From the NCBI GenBank assembly GCA_902789735.1, contig CADAOZ010000003.1:92769-156768 (forward strand): a DNA stretch of 64,000 nucleotides, written 5' to 3'. Below are positions 36,296-45,918 of the stretch, one piece after another (positions within the stretch are counted from its first letter, which is position 1; each line of letters starts with the position of its first letter). This DNA comes from an uncultured Lachnospiraceae bacterium. GTDB taxonomy: Bacteria > Bacillota > Clostridia > Lachnospirales > Lachnospiraceae. The translations under genes and the position numbers were made by a program. A model generated the notes under the pieces. It searched no databases, was not told the DNA's origin, and worked only from the letters and a program-made list of their open reading frames with translations.

Positions 36296-37235
36296 ACAGC
36301 CAGTCAAAGATCCGTTTTTCTTTCAGCTTTTCATTGACCAGCCTGCCCTGAAGCTCCCGGTCATAGCCGATGAAGAAGAGGGCTATGGTCTCCGGCCCGA
36401 CATGAGAGCCTGTACAGAAGTCATAGGAAGTATTGATGAACTCTCTGACATGCACCCGGTCGGTGATTCCTTTCATGACATACAGGGAATCTTCATAGGC
36501 GTCCGCGTGGGCGATACCGATGATCTGCTTTTCGGGCTCAACGATGTTATTGCACACCAGGTCGATCAGCTCGTTCAAAGACTGTTTGCGGCCCCGTTTC
36601 AGGCTATGCTGGACGATAAAGCCTTCCTTATTGCCGCACAGGATCGGCTTGACCCGCAGCAGGTTGCCGGCCAGGGCCACGCCGGCGTGCAGGCGGCCGG
36701 TACGGGACAGATATTTGAGGTTGTCCACTGTGAAGACACCGTTCATGCTGTGGGCTGTTTCCGCCAGGACATCCGCGATTTCAGAAAGAGGCAGACCCTT
36801 TTCACGGAATTCATAGGCGTAGATCGCCAGGATTCCCTGAGCCAGGGAGGCGTTCAGGGAATCGATCAGATAAATCTGACGTTCCGGATATTCCTCTCGC
36901 AGTTCCTCTGCAGCGATTCTGGCGGCGTTGTAGGTGCCGCTGATATTGCTGCTCAGAGAGATATACAGGATATCTTTGCCTTCTTTGAGGAAAGGCTCTA
37001 AATAATCCTGGAATTCGCCGCTGTTGATCAGGGAAGTCTTAACGGTGGCACCAGCCCGGATCGCGTCATAGTACTCCCTGCCCATGGCACGTTCTTCCTC
37101 CTGGGAAAGACCGGGGATAAAACCGGGAACTTCCCGGCCGTCCACAAGATTCATAAAAACCAATACATGAATGCCGTATTTCTCCACTATATCAGCGGGA
37201 AGATTAGCGGCAGAATCTACTAAAATTTCAAACAT
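36294..37235 (-). CDS. DegV family fatty-acid-binding protein
   Basis: DegV/FakB proteins bind fatty acids; in some Firmicutes they present them to a FakA kinase. Seen here: N-terminal ILVDSAANLP (family DSxxDLP variant), VKTSLINSGEF around 93-103, ISLSSNISGTYNAAR and the C-terminal TGSHVGPETIALFF. The start is placed at 37235 after GAGGAGCTT, giving 313 residues; an upstream ATG at 37310 would add 25 unrelated residues. No fakA-like kinase is in the window. Confidence 0.92.
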   Translation of the reverse strand: MFEILVDSAANLPADIVEKYGIHVLVFMNLVDGREVPGFIPGLSQEEERAMGREYYDAIRAGATVKTSLINSGEFQDYLEPFLKEGKDILYISLSSNISGTYNAARIAAEELREEYPERQIYLIDSLNASLAQGILAIYAYEFREKGLPLSEIADVLAETAHSMNGVFTVDNLKYLSRTGRLHAGVALAGNLLRVKPILCGNKEGFIVQHSLKRGRKQSLNELIDLVCNNIVEPEKQIIGIAHADAYEDSLYVMKGITDRVHVREFINTSYDFCTGSHVGPETIALFFIGYDRELQGRLVNEKLKEKRIFDWL

Positions 37236-37290
37236 AAGCTCCTCGTTCTCTGAAAACGTTCTGAAACAGGATTGTTTAATAGTGTGCTTT

Positions 37291-37330
37291 TTTAAACATA
37301 TTTTTAACATGTTTTAAAAATATGTTTAAA
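37291..37330. repeat. 17-bp perfect AT-rich palindrome upstream of degV
   Basis: TTTAAACATATTTTTAA (37291-37307) is the exact reverse complement of 37314-37330, around a CATGTT loop. A further partial copy of the arm follows to about 37340. It lies in the 279-bp divergent gap between degV and the nitrilase-family gene. It could be an operator or a cruciform site. Confidence 0.7.
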
Positions 37331-37448
37331 AATATGTTTTTGAAACGAAATTTTCTACATTTAATACCATAGCATTTCTTCCCCTGTAACTCAATATTTC
37401 CAATCATTTTCCTGCCCACCCCCCGTCCGGCAGAAGTACGGTCTTAAC

Positions 37449-37477
37449 TTGCAAAGAAAAAATGAAAACGATATCTT
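37449..37477 (+). promoter_or_regulatory. Candidate promoter of the nitrilase-family gene
   Basis: TTGCAA (37449-37454) and TATCTT (37472-37477) with a 17-bp spacer, 38 bp upstream of the ATG. Moderate match. Confidence 0.4.
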
Positions 37478-37514
37478 ATATTTATGGGTTCGAAGCAGAA
37501 AGGAGAGACTTCGT

Positions 37515-38309
37515 ATGGATCAGAAAGTTCATATACTGGCGCTGCAGAAGAAAACATATGCGTCCCCGCGGGAAAATATGGATGCGGTAAGAGATATGCT
37601 GGACCAATATCAGGGAGAAATGCCTGATTTCCTTCTTCTGCCGGAAATATTCACCTGTCCCTATGACAACAGTCAGTTTCCTCTGTTCGCGCAGAAGGAT
37701 GGAGACAGCGTATACTGCTTCCTCTCAAAGCTGGCCCGGACGAATCATTTTTATGTGATCGGCGGTTCGGTTCCCGAAAGAGATGAAGAGGGGAAAATCT
37801 ACAATACTTCCTACGTATTTGACCGGGAAGGTGAGCTGATCGGAAAGCACCGTAAAGTGCATCTTTTTGATATCGATGTACCGGGCGGTCAGTATTTCAA
37901 AGAATCGGACGTACTGTCGCCTGGAAAGGCAATGACGGTCTTTGATACGGAATACGGCAGAATGGGGGTCTGTATCTGTTTTGATATCCGTTTTCCGGAT
38001 CTGTTCCGGCAGATGCGGCGGGCAGGTGTCAGGATGGTATTTGTACCGGCGGCCTTTAATATGACCACAGGTCCCGCCCACTGGCAGACCCTGTTCCGCA
38101 GCCGGGCCCTGGACCAGCAGATCTTTATGGCCGGCTGCTCACCGGCAAGGGATGAGACAGCGTCCTATATCGCCTACGGGCACAGCATCGTAACGGATCC
38201 CTGGGGCAGAATTCTGCGGGAGTTGGATGAAAAAGAAGGAATTCTGGATATAGAATTAGACCTGGGCGAGACGGACAGGATCCGGACGCAGATCCCGCTC
38301 GGACAGTGA
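37515..38309 (+). CDS. Carbon-nitrogen hydrolase (nitrilase superfamily; omega-amidase-like)
   Basis: A 264-residue amidase. The Glu-Lys-Cys catalytic triad is visible: Glu44 in LLPEIF, Lys114 in KHRKVHLFD, Cys155 in CICFDIRFPD. Spacing and the HLFDIDVPGG segment resemble omega-amidases, which deaminate 2-oxoglutaramate and 2-oxosuccinamate, but the substrate is not certain. The start is ATG 37515 after AAGGAGAG; the frame upstream to 37449 passes through the promoter. DUF554 follows 45 bp later. Confidence 0.9.
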   Translation: MDQKVHILALQKKTYASPRENMDAVRDMLDQYQGEMPDFLLLPEIFTCPYDNSQFPLFAQKDGDSVYCFLSKLARTNHFYVIGGSVPERDEEGKIYNTSYVFDREGELIGKHRKVHLFDIDVPGGQYFKESDVLSPGKAMTVFDTEYGRMGVCICFDIRFPDLFRQMRRAGVRMVFVPAAFNMTTGPAHWQTLFRSRALDQQIFMAGCSPARDETASYIAYGHSIVTDPWGRILRELDEKEGILDIELDLGETDRIRTQIPLGQ

Positions 38310-38354
38310 GAAAGAAAATGAACGCTTCAAAATACATCAAGGGGAGGAAGAAAG

Positions 38355-39083
38355 ATGCCGATCGGTGTAATCATCAACGTGTGCGCAGTCATCACAGGCG
38401 GTTTGCTGGGAGGCGCGGTCGGAAAGTTTTTATCGGCGGATTTTAAGATGAACCTGAATATGATCTTCGGCGCCTGCGCCATGACCATGGGGATCAATTC
38501 CATCGTCCTGATGGAAAATATGCCCGCTGTTATTTTTTCTGTCGTACTGGGAACATCCATCGGTCTGGCCTGCCATCTGGGAAAACTGATCAATGCCGGG
38601 GGACAGGCTATGCAGAAACTGATCAGCCGCTTTGTGCAAAATGAGAGCGGCCTCAGCCAGGAAGAATTTACCAATGAGCTGGTGACAGTCATTGTTCTCT
38701 TCTGCGCCAGCGGGACCGGAATCTACGGCACGATCGTAGCCGGGATGAGCGGAGATCACAGCATCCTGATTTCCAAATCCATTCTGGATCTGCCGACAGC
38801 CATGATCTTCGCCTGTACTTTGGGCGTAGTCGTTTCCCTGATCGCCGTTCCCCAGTTCCTGATCTTCATGCTGCTTTTCGTACTGGCGAAAGTGATTTTC
38901 CCGCTGACAACGCCGGTGATGATCAATGATTTTAAAGCAGCCGGCGGCGTACTTCTGCTGGCAACCGGCTTCCGTATGCTCAAGCTCAGGAATTTTCCGG
39001 TCGCGGATATGATTCCGGCCATGATCCTGATCATGCCGGTCAGCTGGTTCTGGGTCAACTATATACTGCCGCTGGTCAGTTGA
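38355..39083 (+). CDS. DUF554 family membrane protein
   Basis: A 242-residue protein with about seven hydrophobic helices. Opening MPIGVIINVCAVITGGLLGGAVG, MGINSIVLMENMPAV and SGTGIYGTIVAGMSGDHSILISKSILD are characteristic of DUF554 (YdfK-like) proteins. The function is unknown. GGGGAGGAAGAAAG precedes the ATG. Confidence 0.88.
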   Translation: MPIGVIINVCAVITGGLLGGAVGKFLSADFKMNLNMIFGACAMTMGINSIVLMENMPAVIFSVVLGTSIGLACHLGKLINAGGQAMQKLISRFVQNESGLSQEEFTNELVTVIVLFCASGTGIYGTIVAGMSGDHSILISKSILDLPTAMIFACTLGVVVSLIAVPQFLIFMLLFVLAKVIFPLTTPVMINDFKAAGGVLLLATGFRMLKLRNFPVADMIPAMILIMPVSWFWVNYILPLVS

Positions 39084-39138
39084 GCTGTGAGAGGCCGCCA
39101 TCCGTTGTTTCTCATACAGCATATTTATGACGAAAGGA

Positions 39139-39186
39139 AAAAGCGTCCCGGTTTCAGACGGATTGGTCTGTAACCGGGACGCTTTT
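39139..39186. terminator. Bidirectional terminator between DUF554 and lepB
   Basis: AAAAGCGTCCCGGTT (39139-39153) pairs with AACCGGGACGCTTTT (39172-39186), extended by inner CAGAC/GTCTG. A-run left and T-run right. Confidence 0.9.
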
Positions 39187-39252
39187 GTCCTTCAATCACG
39201 TATGTAAGTATAAAATGTCACAGGACTGCCGGAAAACTGTGCCGGATGTTCT

Positions 39253-40131
39253 TCATTCTGTCAGCACCTTGAATCCGCCCCAGTAGCGGAAGGCCGCCCG
39301 GGCCATGATCTGGCTGCTGTGAACAAAGCTGTATTTTTCTTCGCCTTCCTCTATTGATGATACAAGGCCCGTTTCCAGTGCCTTTTTAGGCCAGTATCTG
39401 GAATCCGCGGAATTGTTGCGGTTGTCGCCGAGTACCAGCCAGCAGTCCTCCGGGATGGTATAGGAAAAGCCGGTGTTTTCGACAAGCCATTCCTCTTTCA
39501 GGTAGGGCTCGTCCAGGGGTGTTTCCGAGTCATTGATATAGATTTTGCCGTCTTCGATCCTGACAGTTTCACCCGGCAGGCCGATGACCCGTTTTATATA
39601 AATGATCTTTTCATCCAGAGGGTAATGGAAGATCACGATATCCCCCCGTTCCGGCTCGGAGAACCAGTAGGTGAAACGGGTGCCGATCAGGCGGTTGCCG
39701 GGCATGATGGTATTCTCCATGGAACTGGAAGGCACCTGGGCATTGACGATAATAAAGTTGTTGATGAACAGGACTGCTGCGATTACGAAGGCCAGTGACT
39801 TCAGCCAGCTGATGACCTCTTTCCGCAGGTCAAATTCCTCTTCACTGTTGTCGCTGTCGTCCTTTTCATCGGAAGAAGATTCTTCAGAAGAAGTATTATC
39901 CAAAGAAGATCCATCTGAAGAAGTATGATCCGGAGCAGATCCTTCTGTAGAAGTATGATCCGAAGAAGCATCCCTGGAAGAAGCATGATCCGGAGAAGCA
40001 TCCCCTGAAGGAGCATGATCCGGCACCGCAGTTTCAGCGCTGCCTTCGCCATCCACCAGCGGCATGCTGTTTTCCGTATTGGTATGTTCTGTATTGATCC
40101 GGTCAGAAATCCGGCTGTTATCTTCAATCAT
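39253..40131 (-). CDS. lepB: Signal peptidase I with an acidic Ser/Asp-rich repeat N-terminus
   Basis: Type I signal peptidase: one membrane helix (about 112-130), catalytic Ser137 in VPSSSMENTI, catalytic Lys180 in IIYIKRVIGLPGE, and GDNRNNSADSR in the C-terminal box. Residues ~35-95 before the helix are an unusual cytoplasmic extension of decameric SxDASxDHxS repeats, encoded by ~30-bp tandem DNA repeats. The catalytic part has normal length (about 190 residues). Confidence 0.94.
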   Translation of the reverse strand: MIEDNSRISDRINTEHTNTENSMPLVDGEGSAETAVPDHAPSGDASPDHASSRDASSDHTSTEGSAPDHTSSDGSSLDNTSSEESSSDEKDDSDNSEEEFDLRKEVISWLKSLAFVIAAVLFINNFIIVNAQVPSSSMENTIMPGNRLIGTRFTYWFSEPERGDIVIFHYPLDEKIIYIKRVIGLPGETVRIEDGKIYINDSETPLDEPYLKEEWLVENTGFSYTIPEDCWLVLGDNRNNSADSRYWPKKALETGLVSSIEEGEEKYSFVHSSQIMARAAFRYWGGFKVLTE

Positions 40132-40363
40132 TTGGCTGACCTCAAGTTCATTATGCTGCAGGAACCTTTATATTATAAATGGAAGAATTGCATTTTAGAA
40201 TACCTGAATAAGAAAATCAATTACAAACATTACAAATCGTCTGCATCTCATAAAAAAGTTAAGCGCTGCAGGCTGTCAGTAGCGTATAATGGAGATACAG
40301 ATATCCTGCGGGGTTCCCGGGGCGGGGACGGCCGCGTTTCCGATTTATAAAAAGGGGGAGATT

Positions 40364-42730
40364 ATGGATAAGAACAGGCCTGTGGGCAGACAGAAAAAAG
40401 TAACAGGAGGAGGCGGCGGAGTCTACAGACGCGGTAAATCCGGTGCCGGTCAGGTCGGCGGCGGTATACCCGGCGGCGGAGGCCGTGGTTCCGGCGGACA
40501 GAGAGGGTCGGGCGGCATGAACCCGCTGATGATGATCATTGCCCTGATCGTCGTCCTGCTGGGCGGCGGGGGCGGAGCCATGTCTCTGCTGAACGGCGGA
40601 TCGTCCTCGGGCAGCTCTTCTTCTTATTCCGGCTATGATAATTATCATGAAATGATTTCATCCGGTGACAATGGGGGACAGAGCGGCGGCTGGACCTCTT
40701 CCAATGCCAATACCGGCAAACTGAATATGGAAGTGGCGGAAGGCGCCAGGGACAAGTTCACCCAGCTGAAGGGAAACGGCCAGGATGAGGTCAATATCAT
40801 GGTCTATCTGTGCGGCACCGATCTGGAGTCCAGAAGCGCCATGGCGACCAGGGATCTGCAGGAGATGCTGAAGGCCAAACTTTCCGACAAGGTCCACATC
40901 CTGATCTATACCGGCGGCTGCAGGAAATGGCAGAATAACGCCATCTCATCTTCCAAAAATGAGATTTATGAGATATCCACCCAGGGTCTTTCCAGGCTGG
41001 AAAATGATATGGGCGCCAAACCCATGACGGACGCCGAGACATTGTCCGGTTTTATTAAATACGGACATGCCAAATATAAAAACGCCAGCCGCAACATCCT
41101 GATCTTCTGGGATCATGGCGGTGGTTCTGTGTCCGGCTACGGCTATGATGAGAAATATCCCAGGTCAGGCTCCATGTCCCTGGCAGGCATTCAGAAAGCC
41201 CTGGAAGCCAATAAAGATGTTACATTTGATTTTATCGGCTTTGACGCGTGCCTTATGGCGACAGCTGAGAATGCCCTTATGCTCAGCAAATACGCGGACT
41301 ATATGCTGGCGTCCGAAGAGACCGAACCGGGCATCGGCTGGTATTATACCAACTGGCTGTCCCAGCTGTCTGCCAATACGTCCATCAGTACGCCGGAGCT
41401 GTCTAAGATAATCATTGACGATTTTGTCAGCACCTGTGCTTCCCAGTGCAGAGGACAGGGAACGACCCTGTCGGTAGTGGATCTGGCAGAACTGAGCCAG
41501 ACCCTGCCCCAGCCTTTCAAGGCTTTTTCCGAGAAAACACAGGAACTGATCAAAGAGGATAATTATAAGGCGGTATCCAATGCCCGGATCAGCACCCGGG
41601 AATTCGCCACTTCTTCCAGAATCGATCAGATAGATCTGGTCCACTTTGCCCAGAACCTGGGGACCAAAGAAGGCAAAGAACTGGCGGAAGCCGTAAACAG
41701 CGCGGTCAAATACAACCGGACATCGACCACGATGACCAATGCCTACGGACTTTCCGTTTACTTCCCTTACAGAAAGACCGGCAGCATGGTCACTTCGGCC
41801 ACGGATACCTATGAGCAGATCGGACTGGATGAGTCCTATTCGGCCTGCATCAAAGAGTTTGCCGGCCTGCAGGCATCCGGCCAGGTCACATCCGGCGGTA
41901 CCGGCAGCCCCTTTGGTTCCCTGTTCGGCGATATGCCCACCGAGAGTTCCCATATGAGTTCCGATGACATTACGACGCTGCTGAATGCCTTCCTGGGCGG
42001 TGACAGCTCTTCTGTCAGCGGCATGTCTCCCTCGAATTACGGCTTCTTTACCGGCAGGTCTTTGAGCCTTGAGGATACGGCTGCCTATATCGAAGGCAAC
42101 CAGTTCGATACCCAGTATCTTTTCTGGACGGAAAAAGACGGACAGTACGTTCTGACCATGCCGGAGGATCAGTGGGATCTGATTCAGGAGCTGGATCTGT
42201 GTATGTTCTACGATGACGGGGAAGGCTACATGGACCTGGGCAAGGACAATGTCTATGACTTCAACGAAGACGGGGACCTGATCGGTGCCACGGACAATAC
42301 CTGGGTATACATTAACGATCATCCGGTCGCGTATTACAGGACTTCTTCCGTCAGAGAAGGTGACAATTTCTGCATCACCGGTTTCGTACCGGCTTTCCTG
42401 AACGGAGAAGAAGTCAGACTGATCGTCATATTTGACAATGAGAATCCGGATGGCTATGTTGCCGGCGCCCGGAAAGTATACGCAGAGGATGAAACGGATA
42501 CAGAAGCCAAAGGACTGGAAGAGATCAAAGACGGCGATAAGCTTGATTTTACCTGTGACTATTATACCTATGACCGCGAGTTCGAGGCCAACTACTTTAT
42601 GGGCAATCCCATGACCGTATCCGGTGAGCTGACCATATCCAATAAGCCTTTAGGCGGCAAAGTAATGGCCTGCTATCGTCTGACAGATATTTACGGTACG
42701 GAACACTATACAGAAATGATCCCTGAATAA
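40364..42730 (+). CDS. Clostripain-like cysteine peptidase (family C11), membrane-anchored
   Basis: A 788-residue protein. Residues 1-52 are Gly/Arg/Lys-rich; one membrane helix (about 53-67, LMMIIALIVVLLGGG) anchors it, followed by a Gly/Ser linker. The peptidase domain starts near 142 (VNIMVYLCGTDLES) and shows the catalytic dyad of C11 enzymes: His251 in WDHGGG and Cys296 in FDACLMAT. These peptidases cut after Arg or Lys. The last ~250 residues form a beta-rich domain of unknown role. AAAGGGGGAGATT precedes ATG 40364; the longer frame from 40289 has no such site. Confidence 0.9.
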   Translation: MDKNRPVGRQKKVTGGGGGVYRRGKSGAGQVGGGIPGGGGRGSGGQRGSGGMNPLMMIIALIVVLLGGGGGAMSLLNGGSSSGSSSSYSGYDNYHEMISSGDNGGQSGGWTSSNANTGKLNMEVAEGARDKFTQLKGNGQDEVNIMVYLCGTDLESRSAMATRDLQEMLKAKLSDKVHILIYTGGCRKWQNNAISSSKNEIYEISTQGLSRLENDMGAKPMTDAETLSGFIKYGHAKYKNASRNILIFWDHGGGSVSGYGYDEKYPRSGSMSLAGIQKALEANKDVTFDFIGFDACLMATAENALMLSKYADYMLASEETEPGIGWYYTNWLSQLSANTSISTPELSKIIIDDFVSTCASQCRGQGTTLSVVDLAELSQTLPQPFKAFSEKTQELIKEDNYKAVSNARISTREFATSSRIDQIDLVHFAQNLGTKEGKELAEAVNSAVKYNRTSTTMTNAYGLSVYFPYRKTGSMVTSATDTYEQIGLDESYSACIKEFAGLQASGQVTSGGTGSPFGSLFGDMPTESSHMSSDDITTLLNAFLGGDSSSVSGMSPSNYGFFTGRSLSLEDTAAYIEGNQFDTQYLFWTEKDGQYVLTMPEDQWDLIQELDLCMFYDDGEGYMDLGKDNVYDFNEDGDLIGATDNTWVYINDHPVAYYRTSSVREGDNFCITGFVPAFLNGEEVRLIVIFDNENPDGYVAGARKVYAEDETDTEAKGLEEIKDGDKLDFTCDYYTYDREFEANYFMGNPMTVSGELTISNKPLGGKVMACYRLTDIYGTEHYTEMIPE

Positions 42731-42951
42731 TAGCGGGTCATCCAGTTGACAGCGCTCTGCCGCGGAGGCAGCGGCTGCGCTGACGTAGGAATACAAATAC
42801 GCTGACAAACAGCCGCCGGAAGGACATGGGATCCTGCCGGCGGCTGTCTGCGCCATGCGGTTCCGGCTGCCGGACAGAGGAAGCGTCCGGATACGGCGGC
42901 CCCGGTCTGCTGCGCTGTCTGGTCCATGCCCGCTTCTGCCGCAAAGGGACG

Positions 42952-42999
42952 TTGATTCAATATCCCGAATCAGTTACAATAAAAAGATAGTATACTATC
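42952..42999 (+). promoter_or_regulatory. Promoter and palindrome upstream of the yfhO-type gene
   Basis: TTGATT (42952-42957) and TACAAT (42975-42980) have a 17-bp spacer. At the expected start of transcription is a perfect 14-bp palindrome GATAGTATACTATC (42986-42999), a possible operator. The rest of the 326-bp gap (42731-43056) holds two GC-rich hairpins without T-runs (42750-42782; 42809-42847 with an 11-bp perfect stem) and no gene. Confidence 0.55.
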
Positions 43000-43056
43000 C
43001 CGTAAAGATACGGATACCGGTTCTATGTACCGGTCTTATGAAGGAGGAGAACCTGC

Positions 43057-45789
43057 TTGAATAACACAGATAAGGGCGCCAGGCCTTCCGCAGTCAAACG
43101 ATTCATCTTCAGCCTGTTGACGGCATTGTTCGCTGCTCTATGCACGATAGCCTTTTACAGGCTTTTTCATTACGCTCCTTTCGGCAGCAATTCCCTGGCT
43201 TCCGCGGACGCGAATATCCAGTATCTGGACTTCTATGCTTACCTGAAGGACTGCATGAACGGAGACAACAGTCTCTGGTATTCTTTCAGTTCTTCCCTGG
43301 GCCAGTCCAACATCGCCCTGTTCGCCTATTATCTGGCTTCTCCCGTCAACCTGCTCCTCCTGTTTGTGCAGAAGACGCAGATCGAAAGCTTTTTTGATAT
43401 CGCTGTGGCCATCAAGCTGGGGCTGGCGGCCGGCACCGCTTCCTGGTTCCTGCAGACCCGTTTCCGGGGCAGGCTCGCCCGCCATTATACCTTTATGCTG
43501 TCTCTGGCCTATGCCTGGATGAATTATTCTTTCCTTCAGGCCAGCAACCTTATGTGGCTGGATGGCGTTTATATGCTGCCGCTGATCCTGCTGGGGGTCT
43601 GGTACTGCCTGGAAGAGGGCAGGATCTTCCTGCTGAGCCTTTCAGTGGGTATTTCCATCCTGTTCAACTGGTACACAGCCGGCATCAGCTGTCTGTTCGC
43701 CATCATGTGGTTCGTTTTTGAAGCGGCCCTGCTGCTGGATGAAGGGATCATCCGTTTCCGCCAGGCTGCGGCCAGGCTGTTCCTGTATATCTGGAGCATG
43801 GCCATTGGAGTCCTGATCGGTTCTGTCCTTTTTCTGCCGACCATCCTGCTCTTCTTCGGCGGCAGCGGCACGGTAGGGTCCGGAGACCAGCAGCTGTTCC
43901 TGAGCCAGTTCTACGCCAATCTGTTCACGGCAGTGGAAGGCTATACCCTCGGGGCGGCCAGCGACCAGGGCAGGATTTCCCTTTATTGTGGATCCATGGC
44001 CATCATAGGCGCTGTCTGCTTCTTTATTTCCAGGCGTACCTCAGTCCGCCGCAGGCTGATCGCGGGCCTGATGTCCCTGAGCTTTTTCCTGTGCTGTTAT
44101 TACCGGCCCCTGAGCTCGGTCTTTTCCCTCTTTAAGCGGGCGGACAGTTACTGGTACCGTTATGCCTATACCGGCACTTTCCTGCTCATTTTCCTGGCGG
44201 CTGTCTTTTTTGCCCGGACCGGACAGGAGGAAGACGAAGAGGATACAGGCGTACTGGTCCTCAAGGCCGGCTGGGGATTCGGCTTTTTCCTGATGCTCTG
44301 CAACTTCATTGAGAACCGGCAGAACTACAAGATGCTGTATTTTACCATGCTGCTGGCCATTGCCTGCTCCATGTTCCTCTATCTGTACTTCAGGAACAGG
44401 GAAAGAAAACTCGTTTCTTTCATCGCCATGGGTCTGTGCCTGTTGCTGACAGTGGCGGAGCTTTCTTTTGACGCCAAAGTGGTCATGTTCAACATGCAGT
44501 CCACCATGGCAGGGGACTATCCCGGTTATGTGGAGGCCCAGACGGCCCAGATCCGCGACGTGAAGGCTTATGATGACGGCCTCTACCGGATCTCCCAGAC
44601 CAGGTGCCGCAGCATCAATAACTATAATACGATGGCGGAATACAATGAGAGCATGGCCTACAACTACTGGTCCGCCGCCAGCTATTCCTCCACCAGAGAC
44701 CTGATGAACCTGGAGTTCATGGACAGGATCGGCTACCGCAATGAAGAGAACTGTATGTCGATCGTCAATACGTCCGTGCTCCCGGCAGACGCCCTGCTGG
44801 GAATCAGCTATGTCCTGTCCGCCGATCCGATTCCCGGCCTTCAGGAAATCAGCGAACTGGAAAGACGCAACGGCAAAAGTGTTTATGAGAATCCCTATGC
44901 CCTGCCCATGGCCTTTGTGTATGACGGCGCCGGCGTGAATCCGGAATATGAGGGAAATTCTTTTGAGTACATCAATGCCCTTTACAGCGGCCTGGCGGGA
45001 CATGAGGTCCGCCTGTTCAGCCCGGTCGAAGCTGAAATGAAGAGGGAGGATGACTATACCATCAGCTGGGAGGTCCATGATATTCCCAAAGGACAGTACC
45101 TGTACGGCTGTCTGCCCTGGAAGTCATCGGTCTCCGGCCTTCTGCATGTCAACTATGTATACCAGACCGAATACGCCGGCTGGCTCTCTCCCAGCCTTTT
45201 CAGTATTCCTTTCGAAGAAGGCAATACGGCCAGGGTCTGGCTGGAAGCGGCCTATGACGCCAAAGATGAACTGGTCCGCAGTGTCAGGGATGTATCCCTG
45301 GAAGACGCGGAGACCTTCCTGACCGAAGAGGAGATGGCTGCGGGAGAGCGTTCCAATACCGGTATATATGTGAAGACCGCCAGGGTCATGGACGAAATGG
45401 AAGGTCATTTCTATGCCCTGGATCCGGAAGCCCTGCAGGCGGTCACGGAGGAGCTGCGGGCAGGGGAAGCAGACAAATACAGTATTGAGAACGGACATGT
45501 TTCCTGTGTGACCGAGGGCAAAGAGGGGCAGAGCCTGTATCTGGCCGTACCGGCTAATGAAGGATGGGTGATCACCCGCAACGGGCAGACAATCGAGGCG
45601 GATACCGTGGGAGACTGGCTGGTCTCCATTCCGCTGACCGACGGCACCAATGAGATTTCCATGCGCTATACCATGCCTGCTTTCCGCAAGGGCGGCCTGC
45701 TCAGTCTGGCCGGGCTGGTCCTTTTGCTGATCAGTTCCGTCATTTTGCACATAATCCATCGAAAAAAAACCGATAAAGATACCGAATAG
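43057..45789 (+). CDS. YfhO family membrane protein
   Basis: A 910-residue membrane protein with about a dozen N-terminal helices (residues ~15-470), a large extracytoplasmic C-terminal region and a last helix (about 880-900) before a basic tail. The loop ASADANIQYLDFYAYLKD, then WYSFSSSLGQS, after helix 1 is the YfhO signature. Bacillus and Listeria YfhO proteins act in lipoteichoic-acid glycosylation as GT-C-like enzymes, so a cell-envelope glycosyl-transfer role is inferred. The start is TTG 43057, behind AAGGAGGAGAACCTGC. Confidence 0.88.
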   Translation: MNNTDKGARPSAVKRFIFSLLTALFAALCTIAFYRLFHYAPFGSNSLASADANIQYLDFYAYLKDCMNGDNSLWYSFSSSLGQSNIALFAYYLASPVNLLLLFVQKTQIESFFDIAVAIKLGLAAGTASWFLQTRFRGRLARHYTFMLSLAYAWMNYSFLQASNLMWLDGVYMLPLILLGVWYCLEEGRIFLLSLSVGISILFNWYTAGISCLFAIMWFVFEAALLLDEGIIRFRQAAARLFLYIWSMAIGVLIGSVLFLPTILLFFGGSGTVGSGDQQLFLSQFYANLFTAVEGYTLGAASDQGRISLYCGSMAIIGAVCFFISRRTSVRRRLIAGLMSLSFFLCCYYRPLSSVFSLFKRADSYWYRYAYTGTFLLIFLAAVFFARTGQEEDEEDTGVLVLKAGWGFGFFLMLCNFIENRQNYKMLYFTMLLAIACSMFLYLYFRNRERKLVSFIAMGLCLLLTVAELSFDAKVVMFNMQSTMAGDYPGYVEAQTAQIRDVKAYDDGLYRISQTRCRSINNYNTMAEYNESMAYNYWSAASYSSTRDLMNLEFMDRIGYRNEENCMSIVNTSVLPADALLGISYVLSADPIPGLQEISELERRNGKSVYENPYALPMAFVYDGAGVNPEYEGNSFEYINALYSGLAGHEVRLFSPVEAEMKREDDYTISWEVHDIPKGQYLYGCLPWKSSVSGLLHVNYVYQTEYAGWLSPSLFSIPFEEGNTARVWLEAAYDAKDELVRSVRDVSLEDAETFLTEEEMAAGERSNTGIYVKTARVMDEMEGHFYALDPEALQAVTEELRAGEADKYSIENGHVSCVTEGKEGQSLYLAVPANEGWVITRNGQTIEADTVGDWLVSIPLTDGTNEISMRYTMPAFRKGGLLSLAGLVLLLISSVILHIIHRKKTDKDTE

Positions 45790-45918
45790 GACCTAAATCA
45801 AAAAATTGGTTTCAAAAAAAATATTATTTAATGGATTTTTCCGAAAGAGCAGTATATAATCATTGAGGTTAATTTGACGTATGATTGTATACACTTTATC
45901 TGGTAAGGAGGAACTTCA

